Part shown: positions 7,322-17,445 of the stretch, piece by piece
Position numbering within the stretch: the first letter of the stretch is position 1
Layout of the letters: every line of letters starts with the position of its first letter
Assembly: GCF_018224955.1 (NCBI RefSeq)
Contig: NZ_JAGTUU010000001.1
Coordinates: 806,001 to 870,000, forward strand
Length of the DNA stretch: 64,000 nucleotides
Reading direction: 5' to 3'
From: Thetidibacter halocola
GTDB taxonomy: Bacteria > Pseudomonadota > Alphaproteobacteria > Rhodobacterales > Rhodobacteraceae
Program-made: the position numbers and the translations under genes
Notes under the pieces: model-generated
What the model was told of the DNA's origin: nothing
Database searches by the model: none
The model's input: the letters and a program-made list of their open reading frames with translations, nothing else

Positions 7322-9736
7322 ATGGTCAGTTCGAGCAAGATCCTCACGGTCTCCTACGGCACCTTTTCCTGCACGGCGGAAGGGTTCGAGGATCCGTTGG
7401 CCGTGGTGAAGGATACCACGCATTTCTTTAGAAGCGTCATCCGAGAGGACCGGTTCTTTGGCGCCGAACCACCGCAATTCGACCCCGAGATGGCCGGAGA
7501 GCTGATGCGCGCCCAGATCGCAGCCGAGGAACAGGGTGGCAAGCTGACCCTGCGGCCCGCGGTGAGCGCCGCATCCGCCGGGGCGCTCGCCGCCGCGCTG
7601 ACCGCCGGGCCGGCGCGCCGCGCCCCCGAACCGGTCGCACCCGAGGCGCAGGATACCCTGCCCGATGACAGCGTGCTGGAAACCGCCGCCCGAGAAGCCG
7701 CAGAGGCCGCCACAGAGGCCGCGGAAGAACCGGTGATCGTGGCAGAGGCGCCCAATGCCGCCGAACCAGAAATCATCGAACCGCAGGCCGAAACGCCTGC
7801 CTCGGCTGGGATCGCGCCTGCTCCGCGCCCCGCCGAGCCCGACAGCATCGCCGCCCGACTGCAACGCATTCGCGACGTGGTCTCCGAGCAGCCAGCCGCA
7901 GAGCAGGCCGCCATCGACGATGACGCGGTCGAAGCCGCCGAGGACGCCGATTTTGACAGCGCCGCCCTGACCGCGATGCTCGAGGGCATGGGCCAGGCGT
8001 CGCCTGCCGAGGCGATGCCGGAGGCACAGGCCAGGGCAGAGCCGGCGGACGATCTCGACGACGAACTTGACGCACTGATCGCCGGGTCGCTGCTGTCCTC
8101 CGTCGAGGAGGACGAGGAACCGGCCGAGCCCGTCGCCACCACCGCGCCTGCAATGACCGAAGACCCGGATGACGCCTGGGACGATGCCGAGTGGGACGAT
8201 GAACTCGAGTCCGTGCTCGGCGACACCGTGCGCGTCACCGACGAGGACGACCTGCTGGCCGAGGACGACGATGCGTTCGACCTCGCCGAGGACGAGGCCC
8301 TGGCCGAGGAGCCAATCGACGAGGATGAGATCTTTGCCGAGGCTGCCCTCGCCGAGGGTCAGGACGAAGCAATGGCCGAGGACGCCCTCGACGAGGACGG
8401 GGCCTTTGCCGAGGACGCCATTGGCGAGGATCTGGACGAGGCTCTGGCCGAGGACAAAACCCTGGCCGAAGACGTCATCGACGAGGCGGCACCGGCGCAG
8501 CCCGAAGAACCCGCCGCCATCGCCGAGACCGAGCAGGCCCCGGCCCGCCCGGCGCTGCGTGCCCGCGTTGTCAAGGTCAAGCGCGCGGTGTTCGAGCAGG
8601 CCATCGCCTCTGGCCGGATCGAACCCGCCGAAGACATGCCCGCCGAAGGCAGCCTGTCGCCTGACGAGGAAGATGAACTGGCCCGCGAACTCGAGGCCGT
8701 GAAGGCCGAGCTCGACAGCGGCCTCGACGATTGGGACGAAGACGAGGACAGTCTGGATGACGCCGCGCCGCAGGCCGTGACCGGCATCTGGGACGACGCG
8801 GATGAGGACGAAGAAGAAATCGCGCCGCCTGCCGCCGCCGGGACCGAAACCGACGACGCCGCAACGTCCGACGACGATTGGGACGACTGGGACGAGGACG
8901 CAGCCGCCGACCGTGCCGCACCTTTGCGTCTCGACAATCCCTTGCCGCGCCAGGAAGCCCCGGAAGAGACGGGTGCGGGCTCGCGCGGCACCGTCGCCGG
9001 CGCGCTGGACAGCGTCCGCAAGGCCGTCAAAATGGCCAGCCCGGCCCGCGCCATGCTGACCGAGAACAAGGTCGAGGACGACGATGCCTCCCGCATCCTC
9101 GACCAGACAAACACGCAGCTGGAAGAGCCCGAGGGCAACCGCCGCCGCAGCGCGATCGCGCATCTGCGCGCCGCCGTTGCCGCGACCCGCGCCGACAAGC
9201 TGCTGGGCCGCAAACCCGACGCCGCCGAACAGACCGAGCCCTATCGCGAGGATCTGGCCAGCGTCGTGCGCCCGCGCCGCCCGCAGACCGCCGGCGCCGT
9301 CCGCACCGAGCGGCCCGCCACCGAAAGCCAGCGCCCCGCTCCGCTGAAGCTGGTCGCCGAACAGCGCGTGACCGATGCCGAGTCGCAGCACGCTGCCGTC
9401 CGCCCGCGCCGCGTCAGCGTGGCCGAGGAACCGGCCCCCCTGCCGGGCGCCGATGGCGGTTTCGCGGATTACGCCGAAAGCGTGGGCGCCCGCGAATTGC
9501 CCGAACTGCTCGAGGCGGCGGCGGCTTACATGTCCTTCGTCGAGGGCCGCGACCAGTTCTCGCGACCGCAGCTGATGACCACCGTGCGCCAGGCAGAGCA
9601 GCAGGAATTCAGCCGCGAGGATCGGCTGCGCAGCTTTGGCCAGTTGCTGCGCGAGGGCAAGATCGAGAAGACGACCGGCGGCCGCTTCACCGCGTCCGAC
9701 CGGATCAGCTTCAAGCCGGACCGCAAGGCCGGCTGA
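7322..9736 (+). CDS. Large acidic protein with conserved N- and C-terminal domains, function unknown
   Basis: An 804-aa protein. Residues 1-60 form a compact conserved-looking domain (KILTVSYGTFSCTAEGFEDP and DRFFGAEPPQFD). The middle is low-complexity and highly acidic, with degenerate AED/DEDE/LAED repeats (about 200-400) and DDWDEDED runs. The last 90 residues look folded, with an FSRPQLMTTVRQAEQ helix pair and a GGRF turn resembling a winged helix. I recall similar proteins in roseobacters annotated as hypothetical, but give no function. The ATG at 7322 is chosen because the conserved domain starts there. A strong terminator follows. The acidic region could bind basic proteins or cations; this is inference. 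Confidence 0.8.
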   Translation: MVSSSKILTVSYGTFSCTAEGFEDPLAVVKDTTHFFRSVIREDRFFGAEPPQFDPEMAGELMRAQIAAEEQGGKLTLRPAVSAASAGALAAALTAGPARRAPEPVAPEAQDTLPDDSVLETAAREAAEAATEAAEEPVIVAEAPNAAEPEIIEPQAETPASAGIAPAPRPAEPDSIAARLQRIRDVVSEQPAAEQAAIDDDAVEAAEDADFDSAALTAMLEGMGQASPAEAMPEAQARAEPADDLDDELDALIAGSLLSSVEEDEEPAEPVATTAPAMTEDPDDAWDDAEWDDELESVLGDTVRVTDEDDLLAEDDDAFDLAEDEALAEEPIDEDEIFAEAALAEGQDEAMAEDALDEDGAFAEDAIGEDLDEALAEDKTLAEDVIDEAAPAQPEEPAAIAETEQAPARPALRARVVKVKRAVFEQAIASGRIEPAEDMPAEGSLSPDEEDELARELEAVKAELDSGLDDWDEDEDSLDDAAPQAVTGIWDDADEDEEEIAPPAAAGTETDDAATSDDDWDDWDEDAAADRAAPLRLDNPLPRQEAPEETGAGSRGTVAGALDSVRKAVKMASPARAMLTENKVEDDDASRILDQTNTQLEEPEGNRRRSAIAHLRAAVAATRADKLLGRKPDAAEQTEPYREDLASVVRPRRPQTAGAVRTERPATESQRPAPLKLVAEQRVTDAESQHAAVRPRRVSVAEEPAPLPGADGGFADYAESVGARELPELLEAAAAYMSFVEGRDQFSRPQLMTTVRQAEQQEFSREDRLRSFGQLLREGKIEKTTGGRFTASDRISFKPDRKAG

Positions 9737-9763
9737 CCTGCCAGGTAACGACCGCAACGCAGG

Positions 9764-9788
9764 GCGGCCCCAGACGGGGCCGCTTTTT
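9764..9788 (+). terminator. Rho-independent terminator of the acidic protein gene
   Basis: Stem GCGGCCCC / GGGGCCGC (9764-9771 and 9776-9783) with an AGAC loop, followed by five T. It lies 28 bp after the stop of the acidic protein gene and about 75 bp before the end of the convergent DUF2842 gene. Confidence 0.9.
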
Positions 9789-9861
9789 CATGTGGAGCGC
9801 CGTTGTATGGGACGGCGGGCGGGGCGCCTTCCGGCGCAGCCGGAACAGCGCCGCTCCGCCG

Positions 9862-10083
9862 TCACTTGCCCTGGTCGGGATCGGCCTGGCCGACGCCGCG
9901 AAAGATGAAGCGGAACGGGATCGCCCAAAGGAACCCCAGCGCCACGTAGACGACGAATTCCAGCCAGATCGGCGGACGATCCAGCCAGTTGACGACCGTG
10001 ACGGCCGCCACGACATACAGCGGCATGCCGACCAGCAGGATCAGCAGCGACAGGCGCTTTCGGGTTTTGTAACTCAAAGCCAT
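9862..10083 (-). CDS. DUF2842 small membrane protein
   Basis: A 73-aa protein with two transmembrane helices (about 12-31 and 41-61) separated by NWLDRPPIW. It starts MALSYKTRKRLSLLILLVG and matches the DUF2842 family of alphaproteobacteria as I recall it. Function unknown. It lies 9 bp downstream of purA on the same strand and is probably co-transcribed. Confidence 0.85.
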   Translation of the reverse strand: MALSYKTRKRLSLLILLVGMPLYVVAAVTVVNWLDRPPIWLEFVVYVALGFLWAIPFRFIFRGVGQADPDQGK

Positions 10084-10092
10084 GCGGCGCAG

Positions 10093-11388
<1,296 letters not shown>

Positions 11389-11525
11389 GTTCCGGCCTCT
11401 GTCCTGCTGTCAAACACGCGCGGTATAGCGGCCCTGCCGGGCGGGCGAAACACCCTTTTCGCCGCAACCGGCTGGACAGCCGCCCTGTCACCCGGCACAG
11501 ATCGGATAATCGAAAGGACCGTTCC

Positions 11526-11924
11526 ATGAGCTTTTTCCTGCGCTGGCTCTTTGCCCTGTTCCTGGTTGGCGTGACCTACAACCCGACGCCGGTGAACTTT
11601 GCCCGCTGGGCCGAGGCAAACTGGCAGGCGCAGATGCCGCTGACCGCGCTGTTCGGCGTGCTGCTGCTGATCGGCTGGATCATCTACCTGCGCGCGACGC
11701 TGCGCTCGATCGGTCCCCTCGGGATGATCCTGGTGCTGGCGCTGGTGGGGACGATCCTCTGGGTGCTGTGGGATTACGGGCTGATCGACCTGAGCGATCC
11801 GCGTTTCGCCACCTGGATCGGCATCCTGGCGCTGTCGCTGGTGCTGGGCGTGGGTCTCAGCTGGTCGATCATCCGGCGGCGCCTGTCGGGACAGGCCGAC
11901 GTGGACGACGTGGACGAGACCTGA
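11526..11924 (+). CDS. DUF6524-type integral membrane protein
   Basis: A 132-aa protein with four membrane segments (about 2-18, 36-55, 66-84, 96-116). It begins FFLRWLFALFLVGVTYNPT, contains IIYLRATLRSIG, and ends in an acidic tail DDVDET. This resembles the DUF6524 family of Rhodobacterales; function unknown. The ATG at 11526 follows GAAAGGA; the longer open frame upstream runs through the promoter region and is rejected. Confidence 0.8.
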   Translation: MSFFLRWLFALFLVGVTYNPTPVNFARWAEANWQAQMPLTALFGVLLLIGWIIYLRATLRSIGPLGMILVLALVGTILWVLWDYGLIDLSDPRFATWIGILALSLVLGVGLSWSIIRRRLSGQADVDDVDET

Positions 11925-11949
11925 CCTGCAGAACAGGCCGTGTGCGGGC

Positions 11950-12276
11950 CTAGCCGCCCTGCCCGGCTAGCCGCACCGGATGTCCGTGGGGCGTGGCGAG
12001 GTAGGCCGCCTCCCAAGCCGCCTTCAGGCGCGACAGCGCCTCGGCCTCGGCCAGGCCCTTGTCGCGGCACAGCGTCTCCAGCGCCGCCACCCAGGCAAGG
12101 AAATAGTCGTCGCCACCATCCTGCGCCCGCGTCGCCCCGCGCCGCGCCAGTTCGGCGCCAAACGCCTCGGTCCATTCCGGCCAGCCGAAATGCCCGCGTT
12201 CGTTCAGGTGCACCGCCAGTGCAAAGGCCTGTGCGTGCCACGGCGCCTCAAAGACCGGCTCGGGCGCGGCGGTCAC
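11950..12276 (-). CDS. Nitrile hydratase accessory protein
   Basis: A 108-aa protein with FEAPWHAQAFALAVHLNERG and WPEWTEAFGAEL, the pattern of the nitrile hydratase accessory/activator family, whose N-terminal part resembles the beta-subunit N-terminus and helps deliver cobalt to the alpha subunit. The start is GTG, overlapping the beta-subunit stop (GTGA). Third gene of the leftward nitrile hydratase operon. It ends 25 bp from the convergent DUF6524 gene. Confidence 0.88.
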   Translation of the reverse strand: MTAAPEPVFEAPWHAQAFALAVHLNERGHFGWPEWTEAFGAELARRGATRAQDGGDDYFLAWVAALETLCRDKGLAEAEALSRLKAAWEAAYLATPHGHPVRLAGQGG

Positions 12277-12950
12277 GCAACCGGCTCCAGGTAGCTTTCC
12301 CACAGGTCGCAGCTGACCGTGTCGCCCGCACGCTCCGGCGCGCCCCACAACTCACCCGCGTCGAACCGCACGGTATACAGCGGCTCTGGCGCCTCGCCCA
12401 TGTCATGCGCGTTGGTGTCGGGGAAGACATGGCAGCCATGCAGCAGCACGACCTCGCCCACCGCGCCCGCGGCATAGGCCGGCAGGCGCGTATGGCCGCC
12501 CGGCACCGCGACATTGCGCGCAGGACGCATGGCGCGCACCCGGTCGCCCACGGCGAACCGTGGGGTTGGCCCATCGCGCCCCGTGGGCCCGCCCGAGGCC
12601 AGGACCCGGGGCACCGCCGCCACCGGCAGACGCCGCCCGGACAACGGCGAGGGCGCGGGTTCGGCCCGCCCGGCCAGTTCGTCCCGCGTCACAACGCCCT
12701 GTTCGACGAGCAGAGCGGCCAGCCCGCCCAGCCATTTCTCGTAATAGGAGAAGGCGGTGTAATCCTTTGGCGACAGGCACTCGCGCGCATGGCGCGAGCG
12801 GTCCAGCGTCCATTGCCCCAGCGCCCCCGCCGCCAGCGTCACCGCCAGCGCCCGCCCGTGCCAGTCCTCGGCGAAGACCGGCGCATCTTCGGGGTCGGGC
12901 CGCACTGGGCCATCGCCGAACCGGCCGCCCATGTCATGCACCCGGGTCAT
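12273..12950 (-). CDS. nthB: Nitrile hydratase subunit beta
   Basis: A 225-aa subunit. The N-terminus has [13 protein letters not shown], and [12 protein letters not shown] follows; the C-terminal SH3-like half shows [27 protein letters not shown] and [13 protein letters not shown]. All are beta-subunit hallmarks. With alpha it hydrates nitriles to amides; beta supplies the arginines that contact the cysteine-sulfinate/sulfenate metal claw. ATG at 12950 overlaps the alpha stop as ATGA, and the stop overlaps the accessory-gene GTG. Gene order alpha-beta-accessory is typical of cobalt-type systems. Confidence 0.94.
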   Translation of the reverse strand: MTRVHDMGGRFGDGPVRPDPEDAPVFAEDWHGRALAVTLAAGALGQWTLDRSRHARECLSPKDYTAFSYYEKWLGGLAALLVEQGVVTRDELAGRAEPAPSPLSGRRLPVAAVPRVLASGGPTGRDGPTPRFAVGDRVRAMRPARNVAVPGGHTRLPAYAAGAVGEVVLLHGCHVFPDTNAHDMGEAPEPLYTVRFDAGELWGAPERAGDTVSCDLWESYLEPVA

Positions 12951-13561
12951 GCCGGCACCCGTGCAAGGCCGGTGCCGATCATCGAATCCCGCGTGACCAG
13001 CGCGGCCAGCCTGTCGGCATCCCAGCCCTCTGTTCCCCCGGGCCGTTCGGGGATCACCAGATAGCGGATCTCGGCGGTCGAATCCCAGACATGCACGCGC
13101 GTGTCCTCGGGCAAGTGCACGCCGAACTCGGCCAAGACCTGCCGCGGCTCGCGCACCGCCCGCGCGCGGTAAGCGTCGGACTTGTACCAGCCCGGCGGAA
13201 TGCCGAGCAGCGGCCACGGATAGCAGGAGCACAGCGTGCAGACGACCATGTTGTGCGTCTCGGCCGTATTCTCGACCGCGACAAGGTGTTCGCCCTGCCG
13301 CCCGGCGAATCCCAGCTCGGCGCAGGCCGCCGTTGCATCCTCCATCAGCCTCGCGCGGAATTCCGGGTCGTTCCAGGCCCGCGCCACCACCTGCGCGCCA
13401 TTCCTCGGCCCCACCTTGTGGGCGTAGGTGTCGATGATCGCATCCAGCGCGCCAGGATCGATCAGACCCTTGGCCTCGAGCAGCGACTCCAGCGCCTTGA
13501 CCCGCAAGGCGGGGTCCGGCGGCAGCAGGGAATGCGGGTGATCGTGATCGTCATGGGGCAT
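12947..13561 (-). CDS. nthA: Nitrile hydratase subunit alpha, cobalt type
   Basis: A 204-aa subunit carrying the metal claw [11 protein letters not shown], with Cys108, Cys111, Ser112 and Cys113. Thr in CTLCSC is characteristic of non-corrin cobalt enzymes (iron enzymes have CSLCSC). The N-terminus is His/Asp-rich (PHDDHDHPH), possibly a metal-handling tail. Start ATG at 13561. No cobalt transporter, amidase or nitrilase gene is visible nearby, so amide processing must be encoded elsewhere. Thiocyanate hydrolase is a related alternative but is usually three-subunit with a different gene layout. Cytoplasmic: no signal peptide. Confidence 0.94.
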   Translation of the reverse strand: MPHDDHDHPHSLLPPDPALRVKALESLLEAKGLIDPGALDAIIDTYAHKVGPRNGAQVVARAWNDPEFRARLMEDATAACAELGFAGRQGEHLVAVENTAETHNMVVCTLCSCYPWPLLGIPPGWYKSDAYRARAVREPRQVLAEFGVHLPEDTRVHVWDSTAEIRYLVIPERPGGTEGWDADRLAALVTRDSMIGTGLARVPA

Positions 13562-13678
13562 GATCCGACTGTGCCAATCCGCGTGCGGTCGCGCAAGCGC
13601 GGGATTGGCGGGTTGCGCGCGACCCCGCGCTGACATAGATACCGCCGAAATCGACAGACCTCAGCCGCCGGATCCTTC

Positions 13679-14044
13679 ATGGAAAACGTTCTGCTCATCG
13701 TCCTGCTTCTTCTCGCGCTCGCGCTCGTCGGCGTGGTGCTTCTCCAGCGTTCCGAGGGCGGTGGCCTGGGCATGGGCGGCGGTGGCGGGGCGATGTCGCA
13801 ACGCTCGGCCGCGACGGCGCTGACCAAGCTCACCTGGGTCTTCGGCGTGGCTTTCATGGCCATATCGCTGACGCTGACGGTGATCTCGGCGCGCAATGCC
13901 GAGGGAACCTCGGTCATGGACCGGATCGGCGCGGGCAGCGCCACCGAGACGCAGGACGGCCCGGCGCCCATCGACACCGATGCGCTGCTGCCGCCGCCGG
14001 CAGCGACGGACTCCGACACGCCGCTGGTGCCGCGCGCCGACTGA
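13679..14044 (+). CDS. secG: Protein translocase subunit SecG
   Basis: A 121-aa SecG: first membrane helix (about 3-22), the conserved VLLQRSEGGGLGMGGGGG turn, second helix (about 51-71), then an Ala/Pro/Asp-rich tail. SecG stimulates SecYEG-dependent protein export. It is divergent from nthA across about 117 bp and followed by pyrG, as in many alphaproteobacteria. Confidence 0.94.
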   Translation: MENVLLIVLLLLALALVGVVLLQRSEGGGLGMGGGGGAMSQRSAATALTKLTWVFGVAFMAISLTLTVISARNAEGTSVMDRIGAGSATETQDGPAPIDTDALLPPPAATDSDTPLVPRAD

Positions 14045-14070
14045 CATACAAAGACTTGAGACAGCCCGAC

Positions 14071-14095
14071 CGACCGCAACAGCATCTTGCGGTCG
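14071..14095 (+). terminator. Hairpin after secG, weak terminator or pyrG leader structure
   Basis: CGACCGCA (14071-14078) and TGCGGTCG (14088-14095) form an 8-bp stem with a 9-base loop, 26 bp after the secG stop. A short T run (ATTTT) comes about 10 bases later, so it is not a classical terminator. It lies in the leader of pyrG. Confidence 0.35.
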
Positions 14096-14211
14096 GCTGG
14101 ACAAGATTTTGCGAATCCGGTAAAGGTCGAACCCCGTGATGCTGCGGTCCGCAAGGGCGGCGGGACGGCCATTAACAGGCTGAAACAAAACGACAATCAC
14201 GGGGCAGCGAC

Positions 14212-15855
14212 ATGGCGCGATTCATCTTCATCACCGGCGGCGTGGTCTCGTCCCTGGGCAAGGGGCTGGCATCGGCGGCGCTGGGGGCGCTGTTGCAGGC
14301 ACGCGGCTTCTCGGTGCGGCTGCGGAAACTCGACCCCTACCTGAACGTCGACCCCGGCACGATGAGCCCGTTCGAGCATGGCGAGGTCTTCGTCACCGAT
14401 GACGGCGCCGAAACCGACCTCGACCTTGGCCATTACGAACGCTTCACCGGTGTTCCCGCCCGCAAGACCGACTCGATCTCGTCTGGCCGGATCTACATGA
14501 ACGTGCTCGAGAAGGAGCGTCGCGGCGACTACCTGGGCAAGACGATCCAGGTGATCCCGCACGTCACCAACGAGATCAAGGACTTCATCTCGATCGGCGA
14601 GGACGAGGTCGATTTCATGCTGTGCGAGATCGGCGGCACGGTGGGCGACATCGAGGGCCTGCCCTTCTTCGAGGCGATCCGCCAGTTTTCACAGGACAAG
14701 CCGCGCGGCCAGTGCATCTTCATGCATCTGACGCTGCTGCCCTACATCAAGGCCAGCGGCGAGTTGAAGACCAAGCCGACGCAGCACTCGGTCAAGGAAC
14801 TCCGCTCGATCGGCATCGCGCCGGATATCCTCGTCTGCCGCTCCGAAGGGCCGATCCCGCAGAAGGAGCGCGAGAAACTGGCGCTGTTCTGCAACGTGCG
14901 GCCCGACGCCGTGATCGCCGCGCAGGACCTCTCGACCATCTACGATGCCCCGCTCGCCTATCACCGCGAGGGGCTGGACCAGGCCGTCCTCGACGCATTC
15001 CAGATCACCCCGGCGCCCAAGCCGAACCTCTCCAAGTGGGAGGACGTGAGCGACCGCATCCACAACCCCGAGGGCGAGGTCAACATCGCGATTGTCGGCA
15101 AATACGTCCAGCTGGAAGACGCCTACAAGTCTATCGCCGAGGCGCTGACCCATGGCGGCATGGCCAACCGCGTCAAGGTGAACGTCGACTGGGTCGATGC
15201 CGAGATCTTCGAACGCGAGGACCCGGCCCCGCATCTGGAGAAATTCGACGCGATCCTCGTCCCCGGCGGGTTCGGCGAGCGTGGCACCGAAGGCAAGATC
15301 AAGGCGGCGCAGTTCGCCCGCGAGCACAAGGTGCCCTACCTGGGCATCTGCCTGGGCATGCAGATGGCGGTGATCGAGGCGGCGCGCAACGTCGCCGGCG
15401 TGACCCGCGCCGGATCCGAGGAATTCGACCACGAGGCCGGGAAAAAGCGGTTCGAGCCGGTGGTCTACCACCTCAAGGAATGGGTGCAGGGCAACCAGCG
15501 GGTCAACCGCTCGGTCAAGGACGACAAGGGCGGCACGATGCGCCTGGGCGCCTATGACGCGGTGCTGAAAGAGGGATCGAAGGTCGCCGAGGTCTATGGC
15601 ACGCTCGCCATCGACGAACGCCACCGCCACCGCTACGAGGTGGACATCAAGTATCGTGAGGCACTGGAAAAGGGCGGGCTTTGTTTCTCCGGCATGTCGC
15701 CGGACGGCCGCCTGCCCGAGATCGTGGAATGGCCCGACCACCCGTGGTTCATCGGCGTGCAGTTCCACCCCGAGCTGAAGTCGAAACCGTTTGACCCGCA
15801 TCCCTTGTTCAGGGATTTTGTGCGGGCGGCTAAAGAGGTCAGTCGGTTGGTGTAA
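14212..15855 (+). CDS. pyrG: CTP synthase
   Basis: A 547-aa enzyme that aminates UTP to CTP with ATP and glutamine. N-terminal amidoligase domain: [20 protein letters not shown] (5-24), [20 protein letters not shown], and [13 protein letters not shown]-terminal glutamine amidotransferase: [17 protein letters not shown] with the nucleophile Cys, and VQFHPELKS with the His-x-Glu pair. Full length. Convergent with the low-GC HEPN gene, 9 bp apart. Confidence 0.98.
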   Translation: MARFIFITGGVVSSLGKGLASAALGALLQARGFSVRLRKLDPYLNVDPGTMSPFEHGEVFVTDDGAETDLDLGHYERFTGVPARKTDSISSGRIYMNVLEKERRGDYLGKTIQVIPHVTNEIKDFISIGEDEVDFMLCEIGGTVGDIEGLPFFEAIRQFSQDKPRGQCIFMHLTLLPYIKASGELKTKPTQHSVKELRSIGIAPDILVCRSEGPIPQKEREKLALFCNVRPDAVIAAQDLSTIYDAPLAYHREGLDQAVLDAFQITPAPKPNLSKWEDVSDRIHNPEGEVNIAIVGKYVQLEDAYKSIAEALTHGGMANRVKVNVDWVDAEIFEREDPAPHLEKFDAILVPGGFGERGTEGKIKAAQFAREHKVPYLGICLGMQMAVIEAARNVAGVTRAGSEEFDHEAGKKRFEPVVYHLKEWVQGNQRVNRSVKDDKGGTMRLGAYDAVLKEGSKVAEVYGTLAIDERHRHRYEVDIKYREALEKGGLCFSGMSPDGRLPEIVEWPDHPWFIGVQFHPELKSKPFDPHPLFRDFVRAAKEVSRLV

Positions 15856-15864
15856 GGCGCCCAC

Positions 15865-17133
15865 TTATCGCAAAGGAACCAAACCTGTCCCCTCACCACG
15901 CCATCCGGACATACGGCGACGGTCTGCCATCAACCCACGATAACCAACAACAAAAAAGCTAAATATCTCCACTAACCATTGAGACATTCTCCATGTCTCC
16001 TCAAGTTCTATGCCCGTCAATCGAAAAGACTTGTCGGAGTGAACAATTGAATTCCGGCACTCTGCCAAAGCTGCATACCCGTCCTTATCGCTGAATGACT
16101 TAAGCTTGGCCTGCGTATTGCTTGCATGCTCAAGCGGATCAACAGCTAAATGAATGAATGCAGCTGCCGCCCGCAACTTGTCTGAAAACGCATTTTTATT
16201 AAGAAGATCCTTCGACCAGCCAGCTTTTTCACGAAGAATAAAGTGCACTAATATCTCGAGGCTACTATAGGAGGCCACAATCGCCAACTCTAGACTAGTC
16301 GATCGCGCAGCGTTAGAGGCGCGATAAAAATCTAAAGAATAAGTCAAAGGTCGCGTGGATGGCTCATCTTCTAAGTATCGATGGAATGCCCCCGCAAAAC
16401 TCGAAAACCCATTTACAACCTCCAGATCAAACCAATTATTGGGCTGAAAGAACCCATCGCAACGAGAAAATCCCAACATCCGAAACGCAACATCGTCGCC
16501 GTTCGTAGCCTCTACATGGCCGACAGCCACTCCGCCACCAGTAGTGAAGGACAAAACTTTTGCTGCCCTATGAAAGTGCTTCCATAGAGCCTTATCGTCC
16601 TCACCCTCCGTGACAGGCGTTAGGGATAGAACGCCCGTAGGTATCCTATCGTAGGCATAAGCCTTCTTGTTTTCAAAGTAGTCGCGCGCCTGATCGAATG
16701 CCTTGTAAACAAAACGCCCGGCGCTCGACTCCCAACTTAACCCTGGTTTCTCAAAAAACGTATTAGGACCATTGACTACAACACACCGCGCCTGAGAATA
16801 ACTTGAGACTTCTCCGTACAGGAAGGGTTCCCGCATTGGGCCGAACTCGGCTTGCCCATTTGATCCCAGAGAAAGCCGAGCCTTGAAACACAAAAATTCT
16901 TCTGTCAGTTCATTAGTAGAAAACTTGATCGCTCCGTCAAAAACATCATTAAAAATATCCAAAGCATGGAAATCAGAAAACTCACAGTGCAACCTTGGAG
17001 AAAAGTCATCGTGATAACGAAAGGACATTGAAGCTGGCGTCAACGTATGCTGACCTCGTCTAATCTCCCAATTAGGCAAATTGATCTTTGCCTTACGAAC
17101 TTCTGGGATTGCAAAGTCGTCAACGGTAAGCAT
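15865..17133 (-). CDS. Low-GC orphan protein with a C-terminal HEPN-type RNase motif
   Basis: A protein of about 422 aa that I cannot assign to a named family. The C-terminal third has the helical pattern of HEPN domains (SLELAIVASYSSLEILVHF, then LAECRNSIVH) with the R-x4-H motif of HEPN RNases near residue 376. The N-terminal 230 residues look mostly beta and may sense something. Base composition is clearly lower in GC than both neighbours and codon use is unlike theirs, indicating recent acquisition. It sits alone between pyrG and rlmJ. HEPN proteins of similar size act in abortive phage defence (for example ApeA), so defence is a reasonable inference, not a demonstration. An ATG at 17133 preceded by AAGAAAAG is chosen; an in-frame GTG at 17169 lacks a ribosome site. 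Confidence 0.7.
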   Translation of the reverse strand: MLTVDDFAIPEVRKAKINLPNWEIRRGQHTLTPASMSFRYHDDFSPRLHCEFSDFHALDIFNDVFDGAIKFSTNELTEEFLCFKARLSLGSNGQAEFGPMREPFLYGEVSSYSQARCVVVNGPNTFFEKPGLSWESSAGRFVYKAFDQARDYFENKKAYAYDRIPTGVLSLTPVTEGEDDKALWKHFHRAAKVLSFTTGGGVAVGHVEATNGDDVAFRMLGFSRCDGFFQPNNWFDLEVVNGFSSFAGAFHRYLEDEPSTRPLTYSLDFYRASNAARSTSLELAIVASYSSLEILVHFILREKAGWSKDLLNKNAFSDKLRAAAAFIHLAVDPLEHASNTQAKLKSFSDKDGYAALAECRNSIVHSDKSFRLTGIELEETWRMSQWLVEIFSFFVVGYRGLMADRRRMSGWRGEGTGLVPLR

Positions 17134-17213
17134 AGAGGCACTTTTCTTAACCCAAAGACAGGCTGCCACAATCGTATGTTACGGGAAAGTATCTTTTTCA
17201 TTTGGAGCAATCA

Positions 17214-17356
17214 GCCGCGCGAGAGCCGACCCGCGGGGTGGCGGTTGCTCCCGTTGAACGGCGCGCTTTATGCCCGCCAGACCCGGATGACCTCGGAGCG
17301 TTCAGCCAACGGCAGCCAAAGAGCCGCCCCGGGGGGCGGGTCGGCTCTCGCGCGGC
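17214..17356. repeat. Perfect 21-bp inverted repeat pair bounding a 143-bp element
   Basis: Positions 17214-17234 and 17336-17356 are exact reverse complements over 21 bases, separated by 101 bp. The arms contain GAGAGCCGACCCGC and GCGGGTCGGCTCTC. The inner DNA includes a further GC-rich palindrome (CCGCCCCGGGGGGCGG). There is no open frame of note. It lies directly beside the low-GC HEPN gene and before rlmJ. Options are a MITE-like element, a strong bidirectional terminator, or the scar of the insertion that brought in the HEPN gene. The remaining bases of the 17134-17445 gap show nothing else recognisable. Confidence 0.75.
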
Positions 17357-17445
17357 GGCCTTCGGCCTTGATTCCGCGCGTCTGAAGCACCGATCAAACC
17401 GCGCTGACCCTTGCCCTTCGCCCCGTCCCCTGCCACATCCCACCC

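Noticed and set aside
7268-9757. An 829-aa minus-strand frame opposite the acidic protein gene
   Set aside because: Low-complexity Gly/Val/Leu-rich translation produced by the complementary GAG/GAC-rich codons; no start signals or domains.
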